NCBI GenBank assembly: GCA_946894095.1
Contig: OX335641.1
Location: forward strand, 2,126,501-2,190,500
DNA from: Incurvaria masculella
Taxonomy: Eukaryota > Arthropoda > Insecta > Lepidoptera > Incurvariidae
Reading direction: 5' to 3'
Length of the DNA: 64,000 nt
Shown here: positions 41,279 through 51,598 of the stretch, piece by piece
Numbering within the stretch: position 1 is the first letter of the stretch
Layout of the letters: every line of letters begins with the position of its first letter
Notes under the pieces: model-generated
Database searches by the model: none
What the model was told of the DNA's origin: nothing
What the model saw: the letters and a program-made list of their open reading frames with translations, nothing else
Translations under genes and position numbers: made by a program

Positions 41279-42126
41279 TTGCTGACAGTACCTACCTAGT
41301 AGAGTCGTGACCACAAAGATTGTTATCCTTTCCGGATAGATCCCCGTTTTGGGTCGGAGCAAATATATTCAAAGCGCGGTCAAGGGGTCAGATTCCATGT
41401 ACGTAGGCGGCTTGTAAGGCAATAATAATACGATTCTATTGAACTCTTGCACGTTCTATTCTTCTCCCAAGCTCGTTAAGTTGCGTCTTATATAGGCTGC
41501 ACAAGTACTGAGCAGAACGTGCCAAAAACTATCCAACTTCAAGTGGTATTGATTTATGTTCACAATCCAACTACTAATCTCTAAAGACCAAACATCAAAT
41601 ACTTTATTTTCACAAATCGTTAAATACACGGACACTCCAGGGCTTTAGGTAAATCGACACGTGTAAATGTAAGGAAGATCCTCTGACAAATCGGCGAATA
41701 GATTCACAGATATATAACCTTTTAAGAAACCTTTACTCGAGAGTCAAGACCGCGAAGAAAGGAATAAGCAAAAAACTAGCTTACAAAGTCACAGGGCAAA
41801 GAAGGAACTTACTTATTCAAAGGTCCCAAGTTAGGGAAACACCAGAGGGAAACGCCCAGGGGGCTAGGGAGAAATCGTAAGCTAGAGGTAAAACGATCTC
41901 AAGACAGGATCTTAGATTATTCATCTAAGGACAGAATACATTTGAAAAACGCGTTCCTTTAACATAGCAATGCATGTCGTATGCAATCCTTATACCTAGG
42001 TACCGGTTATTTTAAGGTACTCATTTGTTGCCTTTTCATCCGTCTGCTATTTTTAAGCAACGTGATAATGTGATAAAGTCGTACAATAACAAATACATAC
42101 CTGTCGAGAAAATAGGTAAATGGTAT
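41279..42126. other. unassigned spacer
   Basis: No ORF above 60 codons and no repeat recognised. Confidence 0.4.
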
Positions 42127-42380
42127 AAAACCGGCTAAGTGCGAGTCGTAATCGCACACGAAGGGTTCCGTATCATCGTACAAGATTTAATATAAAACTA
42201 TCATGTTTTTGTAATTTTCATTGTTTTTTTATTTTACCAATTTGTTGTTATAGCGGCAAAATAAATATACGTTCTGTGAAAATGTTCACAGTGTGTCTAC
42301 CTATTATGGTTAATGAGATACAGACAGGCAGTCTTATTAATAGGGTTCCGTTGGCCCCTTTTGGGTACGGAACCCTAAAA
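42127..42380 (-). mobile_element. MINE-2-like MITE without its microsatellite
   Basis: AAAACCGGCTAAGTGCGAGT, CACGAAGGGTTCCGTATCAT, TTGTTGTTATAGCGGCAAAA and TTTGGGTACGGAACCCTAAA. The region that normally holds (GTCY)n reads only ATACAGACAGGCAGTC, so the array is lost. Confidence 0.8.
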
Positions 42381-42603
42381 ACAATTATTTTTTCCGAAAT
42401 AATTATATTAATATATTATTAATAAATCCGAAAATCCATCGCAAAGGCAAACTTTCATGGACAATTTTTCAAATTCTTCTTCTTTCAAATTCTTGAAATA
42501 TATCAATAGGTACGTAAAGAAATGAAATAAATAAAAATCTATTGTAATCGTAAATCATGATGGCAGTTTGAATGTTTTAATCGTTACGAAATTACCGTGT
42601 TTA

Positions 42604-42690
42604 ACTGAGCATGGGACATGCAATCCAAAGGACGAAGGTTTTAATCCTGTTTCAGATGAACTTCCACACCTATTTTCAAAAAGTTCTGTG
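42604..42690 (+). mobile_element. tRNA-like SINE fragment (family T)
   Basis: ACTGAGCATGGGACATGCAA, TCCAAAGGACGAAGGTTTTA and ATCCTGTTTCAGATGAACTT parallel 1355-1410, with a degenerate box B (GGTTTTAATCC). Confidence 0.5.
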
Positions 42691-43210
42691 ACTCACCGGT
42701 GACTCATAGGTGATAAACTCATAGTAGACCCACTGTGCTGTGTATGGGTGGGAACAACCTCGAGTTGCCGTTTCGTTGTCATGTAAAACTCAAAATTGAC
42801 AAAGCGTTTTTTTACGATTAGGGCTTCCCGAAAATAAAAGGAAACGTCAAAAGTGCCTGCAGCCTAGTGATTCCCAGCCACAAAGCCGTCAACGGTTATT
42901 CTTTCTCATGCGACTCGAAAACGAAAGTAGCCCTCGTAAAAATGGCCGAACATCAAACATAAGATTGTTGAAGAGGTCAGACACTTTCGTTCGGCAAACA
43001 CTTATATATAGACAATGGGCCTTACGACGGAAATTACTATTAGAAGAATTAAAGAGAACCGAAAAATTAGGCAATTGCTGGAAGAATGCATTGTTTTGAT
43101 TGCAGTCGAAACAATTAGTATAGTCTGCTAACATTGTGGCTATCGCAGCTATAATACGCAGAATATCGTGTAAATAAAAGCGTTGTTTTCCCAGTTCATT
43201 TTTTTATAGA
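42691..43210. other. unassigned spacer
   Basis: Opposed 63- and 81-codon frames (42889-43134) have no motif. Confidence 0.35.
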
Positions 43211-43308
43211 GCATTGAATGAACGATGGTCGCATATAATGTAGCCGGTCCTATGAGGTGTTTATAATGACGGTAGGTGTGGTATCAGCTATCCATTTCCG
43301 TCACAAAG
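43211..43308 (+). mobile_element. HaSE-type SINE 3' fragment
   Basis: GCATTGAATGAACGATGGTC, ATGTAGCCGGTCCTATG and GGTGTGGTATCAGCTATCCA then CCGTCACAAAG follow the last half of 32332-32710 with deletions. Confidence 0.6.
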
Positions 43309-43911
43309 AAATGATGATTGTATACTCAATAAATTGAGGTTAGAGTTGAGAAGAGACATCTATGTATAGTGCAATTCGATGTGGAAAATGAAAATATTTT
43401 TTTTCGTCTGTAACAAATAAATGAATTTGTATAAAATTAAAAATCCCTTGTTATGATAATTATATTGCAATGTCTTAACGTACGTAAATGTGATAAAGGT
43501 CCTTAAAATTTAAACATAAAATATATAAAGTGTGTACTCAGTTCAGTTTTCAAAATTCCTTTGAGTTATTTTCTTTCCTATCTACGTAACAAGACAGTGC
43601 AAATAAAATATTAATGATCTACTCCGTGTTAGATAACTAATACTGTTTTCTTACCATAAGTTTGCTCACAACAAAGTGCGTTCTTATCGGAACGATGTAA
43701 ATTACAGTGCGCTTGCGCATATCAAAACCGTTTAGCGCTAAAAGCGTTAGTGATAAAAGCTTCGCTTGGAACAAGAAATATTTTGTACTTAGTGCGGCCG
43801 AGACGCTATTTATGGTTTTGGGAACAATCTGTAGGTAACGCGGCTATTTTCCCCCGCGGAACAAGTTTTCGGGATAATGAGCTGATCTAGTTCCATCCTA
43901 GTTTTTGTTTG
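43309..43911. other. unassigned spacer
   Basis: No repeat or ORF recognised. Confidence 0.35.
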
Positions 43912-44006
43912 CGGTGGCGCTGGGTTCGAGTCTCCTCTTTCTCTAAAATATGGTTACGAGAGGCGATGCTCATGAACGGGAGCTGTTTGTGGGGACTAGT
44001 AAGCAA
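43912..44006 (+). mobile_element. family C fragment with box-B-like motif
   Basis: GGTGGCGCTGGGTTCGAGTC, TCCTCTTTCTCTAAAATATG and GGGAGCTGTTTGTGGGGACT match 5170-5265. Here the box B (GGGTTCGAGTC) is closer to the tRNA consensus than in the longer copy. Confidence 0.65.
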
Positions 44007-44380
44007 TTTTAATCGAAGTTTACTTCGATATCATTATAGGGCATCTTACTAATGCAAATACGGACAACTTCCACCCAACATTGATAGAAAAACATTTCGA
44101 ACGGAGCTCGCCTAATCTCCGAAAATTGTTCGTCAAATACGAATTAATAGTTTTAATGGCGGCGAAATGTGTTCGAGTTAGTATGTGGGTCACCGTCGCT
44201 AAACAGGATGCGCCAGCAATTTTGTTATAGTTCGGTTACATCGAGGTTTACATGCTCGGCTCGGAACGCTCAATCAGACAAAATATATGGTATGCTAACT
44301 CTTTAAAATGTATTAAAAGCATTGAAAAACTTTGATATTTCTCATCTTCATCTTCAATTCAAACGGACCCAAAATCCATT
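44007..44380. other. unassigned spacer
   Basis: No repeat or ORF recognised. Confidence 0.35.
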
Positions 44381-44625
44381 TTTAGGGTTCCGTACCCAAA
44401 GGGTGCAACGGAATCCTATGACTAAGCCTCCGCTATCCGCCCGTCTGTCCGTCCGTCCGTCCGTTACAGGGCTGCATCTCATGAACCATAATAGGTAGAG
44501 AGCTGAATTGAACCATAATAGGCTTGAGGTAAAATTAATAATAAAAAAAAAACTTGATTTTTTTGTGTTACAACTTGTACGATGGTACGGAACCCTTCAT
44601 GTGCGAGTCGGCGAGTCCGGTTTTT
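44381..44625 (+). mobile_element. MINE-2-like MITE, shortened
   Basis: TTTAGGGTTCCGTACCCAAA, a GTCTGTCCGTCCGTCCGTCC run, CATGAACCATAATAGG and GATGGTACGGAACCCTTCAT. The middle block with GCCGCTATAACAACAAA is missing. Confidence 0.8.
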
Positions 44626-45394
44626 ATCTGTGCAGTTTTTTTCTGTGAAATATTTTCCGAACCTGGCGGACCCATACCAAGGTTGTTTTAAAGTAAAATA
44701 CACACACACTTTAAGGCAATAAGTAATCATTTGTAAATCTTCACGTTCGGAACCTTGTTATGACTAGACAAACCTTCTTTCTCTGAGATAGGTCATAATC
44801 TTAGCAGACCTTCAGTTCAATGACATCCTCAGTGTTCGCTCTCTTGTTGGTGTAGTCTTAAATGTCTTTACAGTTCCTCTCTCTAGTATGACACTGTCCT
44901 ACGCAAACATACTTATCTTAGAGACGCGTTTTACAGGGGTGAATGATTGGTTTAACATAGTATGCGTTTACAAGTTAGTCGATTAAATAAATGAAAGAAT
45001 AAATACGGGACAGGACCGATACAAGGGCAAAAAAAATAAGATTGTAAGTACATTTTAAAGTTCCGAAAAAAAAATTGGTACCAGAGAGTTAGACGTATGT
45101 ATGTCTAATAATGAACTATGGTTTAAAGCGAGAGAAGGTATTTTCTGACAAAAGCTAATAGATTTTTTAGGCAGATCACGTTTGTCATTAGAGTAGTGAG
45201 TCAAGTGTCAGGTAGTCATTTAACATAAAATCTAATAAATTATAATACGTTCGTCTGTCTTTCTATCTGTCCGCCTACAACTCGAGAAATATTTACCCGA
45301 TTTTAGTGCGGTTTGAATCTACAATCAATTATAAGCTACTTACCACCACAAAAGTAAGAAAAAAAGCGACTGTCTATCGTTTGTACCGCGACTG
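44626..45394. other. unassigned spacer with a dispersed-repeat phrase
   Basis: 45270-45312 (CAACTCGAGAAATATTTACC, GATTTTAGTGCGGTTTGAA) resembles the common lepidopteran repeat also seen at 31020. The rest is unrecognised. Confidence 0.35.
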
Positions 45395-46130
45395 GAGCCG
45401 CAGGCATTCAATTATCAGGCAATTAATATCGGTCTCTCCATATATTTGTTTTATATCAAGACCGAATCAAATGACAGCAAAAACTCTACATTCAAATGTT
45501 CTTCTCTCTGTGGTTTGACACACGATATATTACTATAAAAGAATCAAAACGTGCAGACACAGTTGTTTGTTGCCTATATATACTTGAGTGGTCAGTCTGA
45601 GTTCTCACCTAAATTGGCGTTTACGGCAAACCGATCGACTGGTGTTTTCTCCAAACTCCATACAAGTTTTTACTAGATATTCTGTGGTTTTACTTCTTCA
45701 AGCTGTCAAAGTCAAACGCGGACTTCCGATTTGTATGAAAACGCGGAGTGGACGTTAACGGCAACGTCGACGTATTTACGGCAACGTTGAGTAAGCTGTC
45801 AAATCAAGCTCGGACTCGCAAATGTTCGCACGCTCTTCAATTTCTCCATACATTTGAAAACGCCAGCCGATCGGTTTGCCGTAACGCCAATTTAGGTGAC
45901 AACTGAGACTACCGGCTCAGATACCGAATACTAAGTAAATTGAAACAGTGTTTTTTTACCTTTACTATTTTGAATTTTTTTTAAGCTAAGCCTATGCCAG
46001 TCCCATAGTGCCTTAAAAACATAAGAAAACAAATAAAAAGGTTCGCAACCTCCTAAGAATCCCTAAGAGGGTTTTCAAATTATCAGTTTAATACGTTTGT
46101 ATGGGTATCGTAATTTCCCGATGCTTACAC
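45395..46130. mobile_element. long-TIR foldback element (family I) split by a family H MITE
   Basis: 45395-45580 carries AATTATCAGGCAATTAATAT and CGTGCAGACACAGTTGTTTG. After the insert, AATACTAAGTAAATTGAAAC and AGTGTTTTTTTA continue the pattern of 54690-54720. 46065-46130 holds the outer end ACGTTTGTATGGGTATCGTA, TTTCCCGATGCTTACACGGG. The reference copy is 54413-54776. A further unknown segment of ~100 bases sits at 45965-46065. Confidence 0.5.
45585..45920. mobile_element. family H MITE, monomer with ~57-bp TIRs
   Basis: GTGGTCAGTCTGAGTTCTCA, CCTAAATTGGCGTTTACGGC, AAACCGATCGACTGG at the left pair with CCAGCCGATCGGTTTGCCGT, AACGCCAATTTAGGTGACAA at the right. The interior equals one half of the dimer at 11632-12335. 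No ORF. It sits inside the family I element, so it is the younger of the two. Confidence 0.8.
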
Positions 46131-46452
46131 GGGTTAACCACTAAATTACACGTAAGCAGTTAATAATGAAGGTTATGTTAAACTGCGTCTTGGCACTAAA
46201 ACGATATCAAGACATCACTACACTCAATTGGAACATTGTAACATGTAAAAATGAACTTCAGATCTTTTACGGCTTCCCTTCGGTTATTAAAACTGGTAAC
46301 GGACAAAATGGAGGCCGCCAGTGGGAACCGTTTACGAGCCTGTTATCAACGTCGTTAGCGCGTCTCGACAGCGGGTGGTGGCAGCGGCGTTATCTGTACT
46401 TCGGGTGGTCCGGGACTCGGTTCCCGCGTCGGTATGGCTTCCGTGGCATGGC
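46131..46452. other. unassigned, GC-richer at 46360-46450
   Basis: A 160-codon plus frame (46166-46648) runs through here and continues into the next SINE, so its C-terminal half is SINE sequence read by chance. No domain is visible in the N-terminal half. Confidence 0.4.
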
Positions 46453-46724
46453 ATTTTTTTATGTAACTGAACATGGATTGCTAATACAAACACACCATAT
46501 GGGAACTAGATGCCATGGCTGGACCTTGCTTATATTGCTCGGCAACATTGAACTGGATGGAAAACGCGGACAATTTTCATTGGCGCTTCGACCATCGGTC
46601 ATTCAATGCGATGGTAGCAACCCGGGCGGAATAAATCCTACCACCTAGTAAGTAAGGAAGGAGTTTTACGTGGAATCCGAACCATGGCCAGCCTCATCGG
46701 TTGAAAATGGCTACCGAGGCTGAC
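46453..46724 (-). mobile_element. HaSE-type SINE, head truncated
   Basis: It starts TTTTTTTATGTAACTGAACA, continues through ATTGAACTGGATGGAAAACG and ATTCAATGCGATGGTAGCAA, and ends CCGAGGCTGAC after CGGTTGAAAATGG. The 5S/tRNA control region has been deleted, leaving only the outermost 5' bases. Confidence 0.75.
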
Positions 46725-46804
46725 AAATTCATTACAAAAAAATACTTTAAATAGTGGTAAGGCTCAGGAAACTGTTACCTGACGTGCCTCCAGAAATATA
46801 GTTT

Positions 46805-47112
46805 GTTTTAATGGCAGATCTCATGATACCTATTAACCCAGTGCAGCACGTGGGAATTAGGTGCCATGATAGGCCGTCCTTACATTGCACGGGTTCGTTG
46901 AACCGGATGGATAACACGGACAATTTATCATTACCGCTTCGACCAACAGTTTTTTTTTCAATGCGATCGTATCAAACCGGGCGGTATGCTACCTATAGTT
47001 TAGCACTCGTTTAGCGTACGGACCTTCACGGTAGAAAAGCGGGCACACATGCAGAAACCGACCGCGCCCAGATTTACTTCTCCTCGATTATGAAAGGGCT
47101 GCTGAGCTATTT
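46805..47112 (-). mobile_element. HaSE-type SINE, old copy with 5S-like head
   Basis: Minus strand: ATAGCTCAGCAGCCCTTTCA, TCTGGGCGCGGTCGGTTTCT (5S rRNA intermediate-element-like GGGCGCGGT), GTGCCCGC, then the body with GAAGCGGTAATGATAAATTG and GGCACCTAATTCCCACG. Heavily substituted. Confidence 0.55.
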
Positions 47113-47578
47113 TGATATATATATATATTAGGTGGCATGAATCTGTGTCGCTCGCAATTTGAGTCTGTGACACCTGTCAGTCACTCGTTTCTGTTAGAAA
47201 ATCTGTAAGAGAATACAAAGAGAGGCACGTACATTGGTTGCTATAGCTAAATGTCAATATTTGTGTTGTGGGGGCGTTTTGCGACGCGACTTAGCGGGTG
47301 TCCTTGGGACCCTCCTGAGACTTGTTCTGCTGCCGCTGACTGGCCAGTCAGCTCGAGGCAGCGTTACCAATGTAACTTTCTTTTTCATCTGAGAATGTCA
47401 CACGAACATGTCACAAAGTAGCATCCATAGAAATAGGATGCGCGCGCATGCTAGGTCTATGGTAGCATCGACTTTTTTGTTTGTTTGTACCCATGGAGGT
47501 GAGGTGAACCTCCATGGTTGGACCATTAACCATTTCAAGAAGGGAAGAAATATATATATATATATATATATATTTATT
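47113..47578. other. unassigned spacer ending in (TA)n
   Basis: Contains a short (AT)n near 47116-47130 and a (TA)12 microsatellite at 47550-47573, immediately before the next SINE tail. A 64-codon frame (47408-47602) is not credited. Confidence 0.45.
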
Positions 47579-47960
47579 ATTTTTTTATGTGACTGGACAT
47601 AATGGCTGATACCACACCTTCTGTCATGGTATTAGCCCAACACACCACATGGGAACTAGGTGCCATGCCAGGACCTTCCTTATATTGCTCGGCTACATTG
47701 AACTGGATGGAAAACACGGACAATTTTCATTGCCGCTTCGACCATCGTTCATTCAATGCGATGGTACCAACCCGGGCGGGATAAACCCTACCACCTAGTA
47801 AGTAAGGAAGGGGACCTACAGTTTAACGTGGAATCCGAACCACGGCCAGCCTCTCTCAACGGTCTAATGGTCACCCATCCAAGACCAGACCGGACCCAGC
47901 GTTGCTTAACTTCGGAGAGCGATCGCCGAAGTGTCGCGCCACTGGGCCACTGAGGCTGAC
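47579..47960 (-). mobile_element. HaSE3-like SINE, 5S head, full length
   Basis: Reverse orientation of 32332-32710 with few differences: tail TTTTTTTATGTGACTGGACA, body CTACATTGAACTGGATGGAA and GTACCAACCCGGGCGGGATA, head GGTCACCCATCCAAGACC (box C reversed) and GTTGCTTAACTTCGGAGAG (box A reversed), outer end GCCACTGAGGCTGAC. Low divergence between the two copies suggests fairly recent activity. A 60-codon frame at 47602-47784 recurs in other SINE copies and is not a gene. Confidence 0.85.
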
Positions 47961-48201
47961 AATATATGCTTACCCTGGTTGGAATCATGAGGTGAGCACA
48001 TCTCATCATTTCACAAGGGAATCCGAAGTTCTCATCCACTGAGCCGCGTGTAGATAAATGACTACGCGTTTCCTAGTAAAATCCGTTTGCTTTCTTCTCT
48101 CGGCACTTTCATCGGTCTCCGGTGCGAGACGCCCTCAGTCACGTCTCTAATCACACCGGACGCATCGCAAACATTCGCTCCGGCAACACATTTACTGGTG
48201 G

Positions 48202-48675
48202 TTTTTAGGGTTACGTACCCAAAGGGCAAAAACGGAACCCTATTACTAAGCCTCCGCTGTCCGTCCGTCCGTCCGTCACAGGGCTGTATCTCGTGAACCG
48301 TAATAGGTAGGAAGCTGAAATTTGAAATCTGAGGAAAACGAAGTGTGGGAAGACCACCCGCCAGGTGGGACGACGACATCAAGTGCGTCGGCGGAAAGCA
48401 GTGGTTCCGTACCGCTGAAGGCCGGGAGGACTGGAGGAAAATTGGAGAGGCGTATGTCCAGCAGTGGACGCAAACACGCTGACTGACTGACTGACTGACT
48501 GAAATTTTCACGGAGTGTGTATTTATTTTGCCGCTATAACAACAAATAGGTAAAATAAAAAATAATAATAATTAAAGGGGGGCCCCATACAAACAATGTG
48601 ATAAAATATTGTTTTTGTTAAATCTTGTACGGAACCCTTCGTGTGCGAATCCGACTCGCACTTGGCCGGTTTTTT
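48202..48675 (+). mobile_element. MINE-2-like MITE interrupted by an RTE fragment
   Basis: TTTTTAGGGTTACGTACCCA, GTCCGTCCGTCCGTCC (about 48260-48275), CGTGAACCGTAATAGGTAGG, then the insert. It resumes at TGAAATTTTCACGGAGTGTG and finishes GTACGGAACCCTTCGTGTGC, TTGGCCGGTTTTTT. Confidence 0.85.
48324..48498 (+). mobile_element. RTE 3' fragment (R4) with 9-bp target duplication
   Basis: GTGTGGGAAGACCACCCGCC, GACATCAAGTGCGTCGGCGG and AGGCGTATGTCCAGCAGTGG lead to a (GACT)n tail. CTGAAATTT flanks it at 48315-48323 and 48499-48507, the MINE-2 sequence duplicated at the insertion point. Only the last ~170 bases of the LINE were copied. Confidence 0.85.
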
Positions 48676-48953
48676 AGGGTTCCGTACCTATTACTAAGCC
48701 TCCGCTGTCCGTCCGCCCGTCCGTCCGTCCATCTGTCACAGGGCTCTATCTCATGAACCGTAATAAGTAGGCAGCTGAATTTTTCACAGAGTTTGTATTT
48801 ATTTTGCCGCTATAACAGCAAATAGGTACCAATAAAATAAATGAATAAAGGCGGCCCCCATAGAAAAAACGTCATTTTTTTGTTTTCAATCTTGTACGAT
48901 GGTACGGAACCTTTCGTGTGCGAGTCCGACTAGAACTTGGCCGGTTTTTTTTT
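48671..48953 (+). mobile_element. MINE-2-like MITE, second in a same-strand array
   Basis: TTTTTAGGGTTCCGTACCTA, GTCCGCCCGTCCGTCCGTCC, TGAATTTTTCACAGAGTTTG, GATGGTACGGAACCTTTCGT and TTGGCCGGTTTTTTTTT. Its first Ts are the terminal Ts of the previous copy, so it landed in or beside that T-run. Confidence 0.85.
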
Positions 48954-49321
48954 CAAACATTCGCCGTTTAGCCTACCATCAATGCTCGCACAAACGTAGG
49001 GCCGCGGTTGAAAAGTTAGCCAATGGCTAAGCTGGCATCCCAAAAAATACGAAACATTGGAAGACAATCCGCGGCCAATGCGGCAGTTCGCTCCGCGGAT
49101 GAGTAGGTGGAAATTCCTTGTCAAAATGCGGTAAAATTACATGAAGTGCTTCGAAGTTGGTCAAAAAGGATGCTAAGCCGTGACGAAGTCAATATAATTG
49201 TGTTTTGCATAAATAGCGCAAATAAGATTACCTTACCTATCTTGTTCAGAAACTTACAAGCCAGAAATCGTAATGGTTTTAGGATATTAGTAAAGCACGG
49301 GAATTAGGTACACACCGTAGG
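48954..49321. other. unassigned spacer
   Basis: A 66-codon frame (49107-49307) without motif. No repeat recognised. Confidence 0.35.
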
Positions 49322-49622
49322 GTTTTTAGGGTTCCGTACCCAAAGGGTGAAAACGGAACCCTATTACTAAGCCTCCGCTGTCCGTCCGTCCGTCGGTCCG
49401 TCCGTCCGTCCGTCTGTCCGTCTGTCACAGTGCTGTATCTCAGTAACCGTAACAGGTAGACAGCTGAAAATTTCACAGAGTGTGAATTTATTTTGCCGCT
49501 ACAACAACAAATAGGTAAGATTAAAAAATAATGAAAATTAAAGGGGGCTCCCATACAAAGAACGTGTTTTTTGTTTTTATTTTACGATGGTACGGAACCG
49601 ACTCGCACTTGGCCGGCTTTTC
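49322..49622 (+). mobile_element. MINE-2-like MITE, third copy in the cluster
   Basis: GTTTTTAGGGTTCCGTACCC, a long GTCC/GTCTGTCC array (49380-49425), CAGTAACCGTAACAGGTAGA and a shortened end lacking CCTTCGTGTGCGAGTCC before GACTCGCACTTGGCCGGC. Confidence 0.85.
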
Positions 49623-50517
49623 TTTAATATTTTATTTTATTTATGCTTCTGGTAGCCAAACTACATTTAATTAAGTCGCCAACTAATTAAGGTGATTGGG
49701 CGCGATGGTAAATGATTATAATACGATTACAAACCGCATTAAATTAGGGTACTATGTAGATTTCGAGTGATAAGCGAATAAACGGATATGTATAAGAGTT
49801 AGTGATTGTCACCAGGAGACGTTTTAGCATTTACAACATCACGCTGTTTCTCTGGAGAAATAGGCAGAGACGATAGAGCGCCGATGCGGTGTGACGACAC
49901 CAACACACCGACGAAAATATGTTAAGACTGTCTGAAATGAGAACATTGCGTTACCAATAGAAATACTAGGTATTAGAATACAGTTAATTTAAAGATACTT
50001 ATCTTTTTATTGAAAACGCAATTAAGAGCAATCCAACTTAACGTACACAAATATATTATTTTAACGAAACTATAATAGAGTTTATATTCTACGTAGGTAG
50101 TCTCTTTGATTTATGTGCCATGTTGTATTTCTAAATTTCACTAAGTGGACTCTAACTGAACTATCTGAACTAACTGGACTAAGGGAATTCGATGATCTAT
50201 ACACATGTAAGTCTTTGTTTTTATAAATAAATTTATCTATTACTAAACAAAATGCATGCTGACCATTAGATGCAATTTATTTTTATTTGAAACTAAACTC
50301 TAATAAATTCCATTGTCTATAACGCTGTCTATTCCCTTATATAACTTTACAACCACTTACCCGATTTCGATGCGGTTCATATGTAAATAGAGCTTGAGTC
50401 TGACCGTCGTCTAAAGGCAAAGCCATCACTATACATTTTCTTGAAGGGTAAGCAGTGGGACTTAATAACATATAAGTCGCAAAGAAGTTATTATTTTCCC
50501 CGGACCCCTGGATTATT
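49623..50517. other. unassigned spacer with a CACGCTGTTTCTC repeat scrap
   Basis: 49826-49870 reads CATCACGCTGTTTCTCTGGA then GAAATAGGCAGAGACG, a variant of 7264-7320. The rest is AT-rich without recognisable content. Confidence 0.4.
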
Positions 50518-50915
50518 ATTTTTTTATGCGACCTGACATGGATGGCTAATACCACACAACTACCGTTTTGATATTAGCCCAATACACCACATTCCCGAAG
50601 GAATTAGGTGCCATGCCAGGACCTTCCCTTTATGAGCACGGCTACATTGAACTGGATGGAAAACACGGACGATTTTTCATTGCCGCTTCCACCATCTTTT
50701 CATCCAATGCGATGGTACCAACCCGGGCGGGCTTAAACCCTACCACCTAGTAGGGGAAGGGGACCTACAGTTTTACATGGATTCCGAACCATGGAGCAGC
50801 TCGCATTCGTGACGAAATGCACTTATCGAACTCGGAAAGAGAAAGACAGTGGTGCATATCGGTATCGAACCCAGGCCTCTGGTACGCTAGGCCAGTCCCC
50901 GCGCCACTAGGCTAT
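50518..50915 (-). mobile_element. HaSE1-like SINE with tRNA head, full length
   Basis: Minus strand: TAGCCTAGTGGCGCGGGGAC (box A), CCTGGGTTCGATACCGATAT (box B), CACTGTCTTTCTCTTTCCGA, AAATGCATTTCG-type linker, then TCCATGGTTCGGAATCCATG and the body shared with the 5S-headed copies (CCCGCCCGGGTTGGTACCAT). Tail GTCAGGTCGCATAAAAAAAT. Pol III transcription and LINE-assisted mobility are inferred from the family. Confidence 0.85.
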
Positions 50916-51433
50916 TCGTATTCGTATTTATATAAAGAAAATTAAATATATCTAGGTACCTATGCAATATCCGTAAGGATTAGATTAATACCAATACCTA
51001 TACTATACATTATGAGGTCAGTTTCTCCTGAACTAGGTATGTACTCTTTAGAAGGTTGTTCCTATCATGATGCTTCAGCATTCTACCACTTATTCACACT
51101 AAAATCACACTAACACCATCTCAAAATTAAATCATCTCATTTAATGTCAAATCTCGTTTGCTCCGTCAGTAATCGTAAAATCATTCATAAAAAAACCTAA
51201 CGATACACCTTCCAAGCAGACTCTACAGCACACAATGATGTCATCAGCACAGCTCCAATGATACAGGTGTGTGTAGGTAGGTACATATGTTAATGGGTAC
51301 AACTTGTAGCGAGCATGACAAAGTTAAGGTCGAACATATGACTGGATTTAACATGTTTACCGGTATAAACCTACTATCTACATACATTCAAAGTTCAGGT
51401 TTGCTACAACTGAGCTTTCTTGAATTGAAACTC
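50916..51433. other. unassigned spacer
   Basis: No ORF of 60 codons or repeat recognised. Confidence 0.4.
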
Positions 51434-51436
51434 TAA

Positions 51437-51595
51437 GGGCCTAGTGCACGAAAGTACAAAATATCAAAATCAACGTCAACGTTTGATTAAACACGTCACT
51501 TTGCATGGACAGTATTAAAGGAGCTCCGTACGGTTCACTAAAAGTGACGTGTTTGAACATTGATTAACTCAACCGTCTCTTCGTGCAATTGGGGC
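51437..51595. mobile_element. PIF/Harbinger-like MITE, 159 bp (copy D2)
   Basis: GGGCCTAGTGCACGAAAGTA to TTCGTGCAATTGGGGC, flanked by TAA on each side (51434-51436, 51596-51598). The inner CGTCACTTT/AAAGTGACG palindrome is conserved with the copy at 8019-8177, which is inverted relative to it. Confidence 0.75.
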
Positions 51596-51598
51596 TAA

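Noticed and set aside
46166..46648. 160-codon plus-strand ORF as a gene
   Set aside because: Its last third or more is SINE body sequence (from 46453) read by chance, with no motif upstream.
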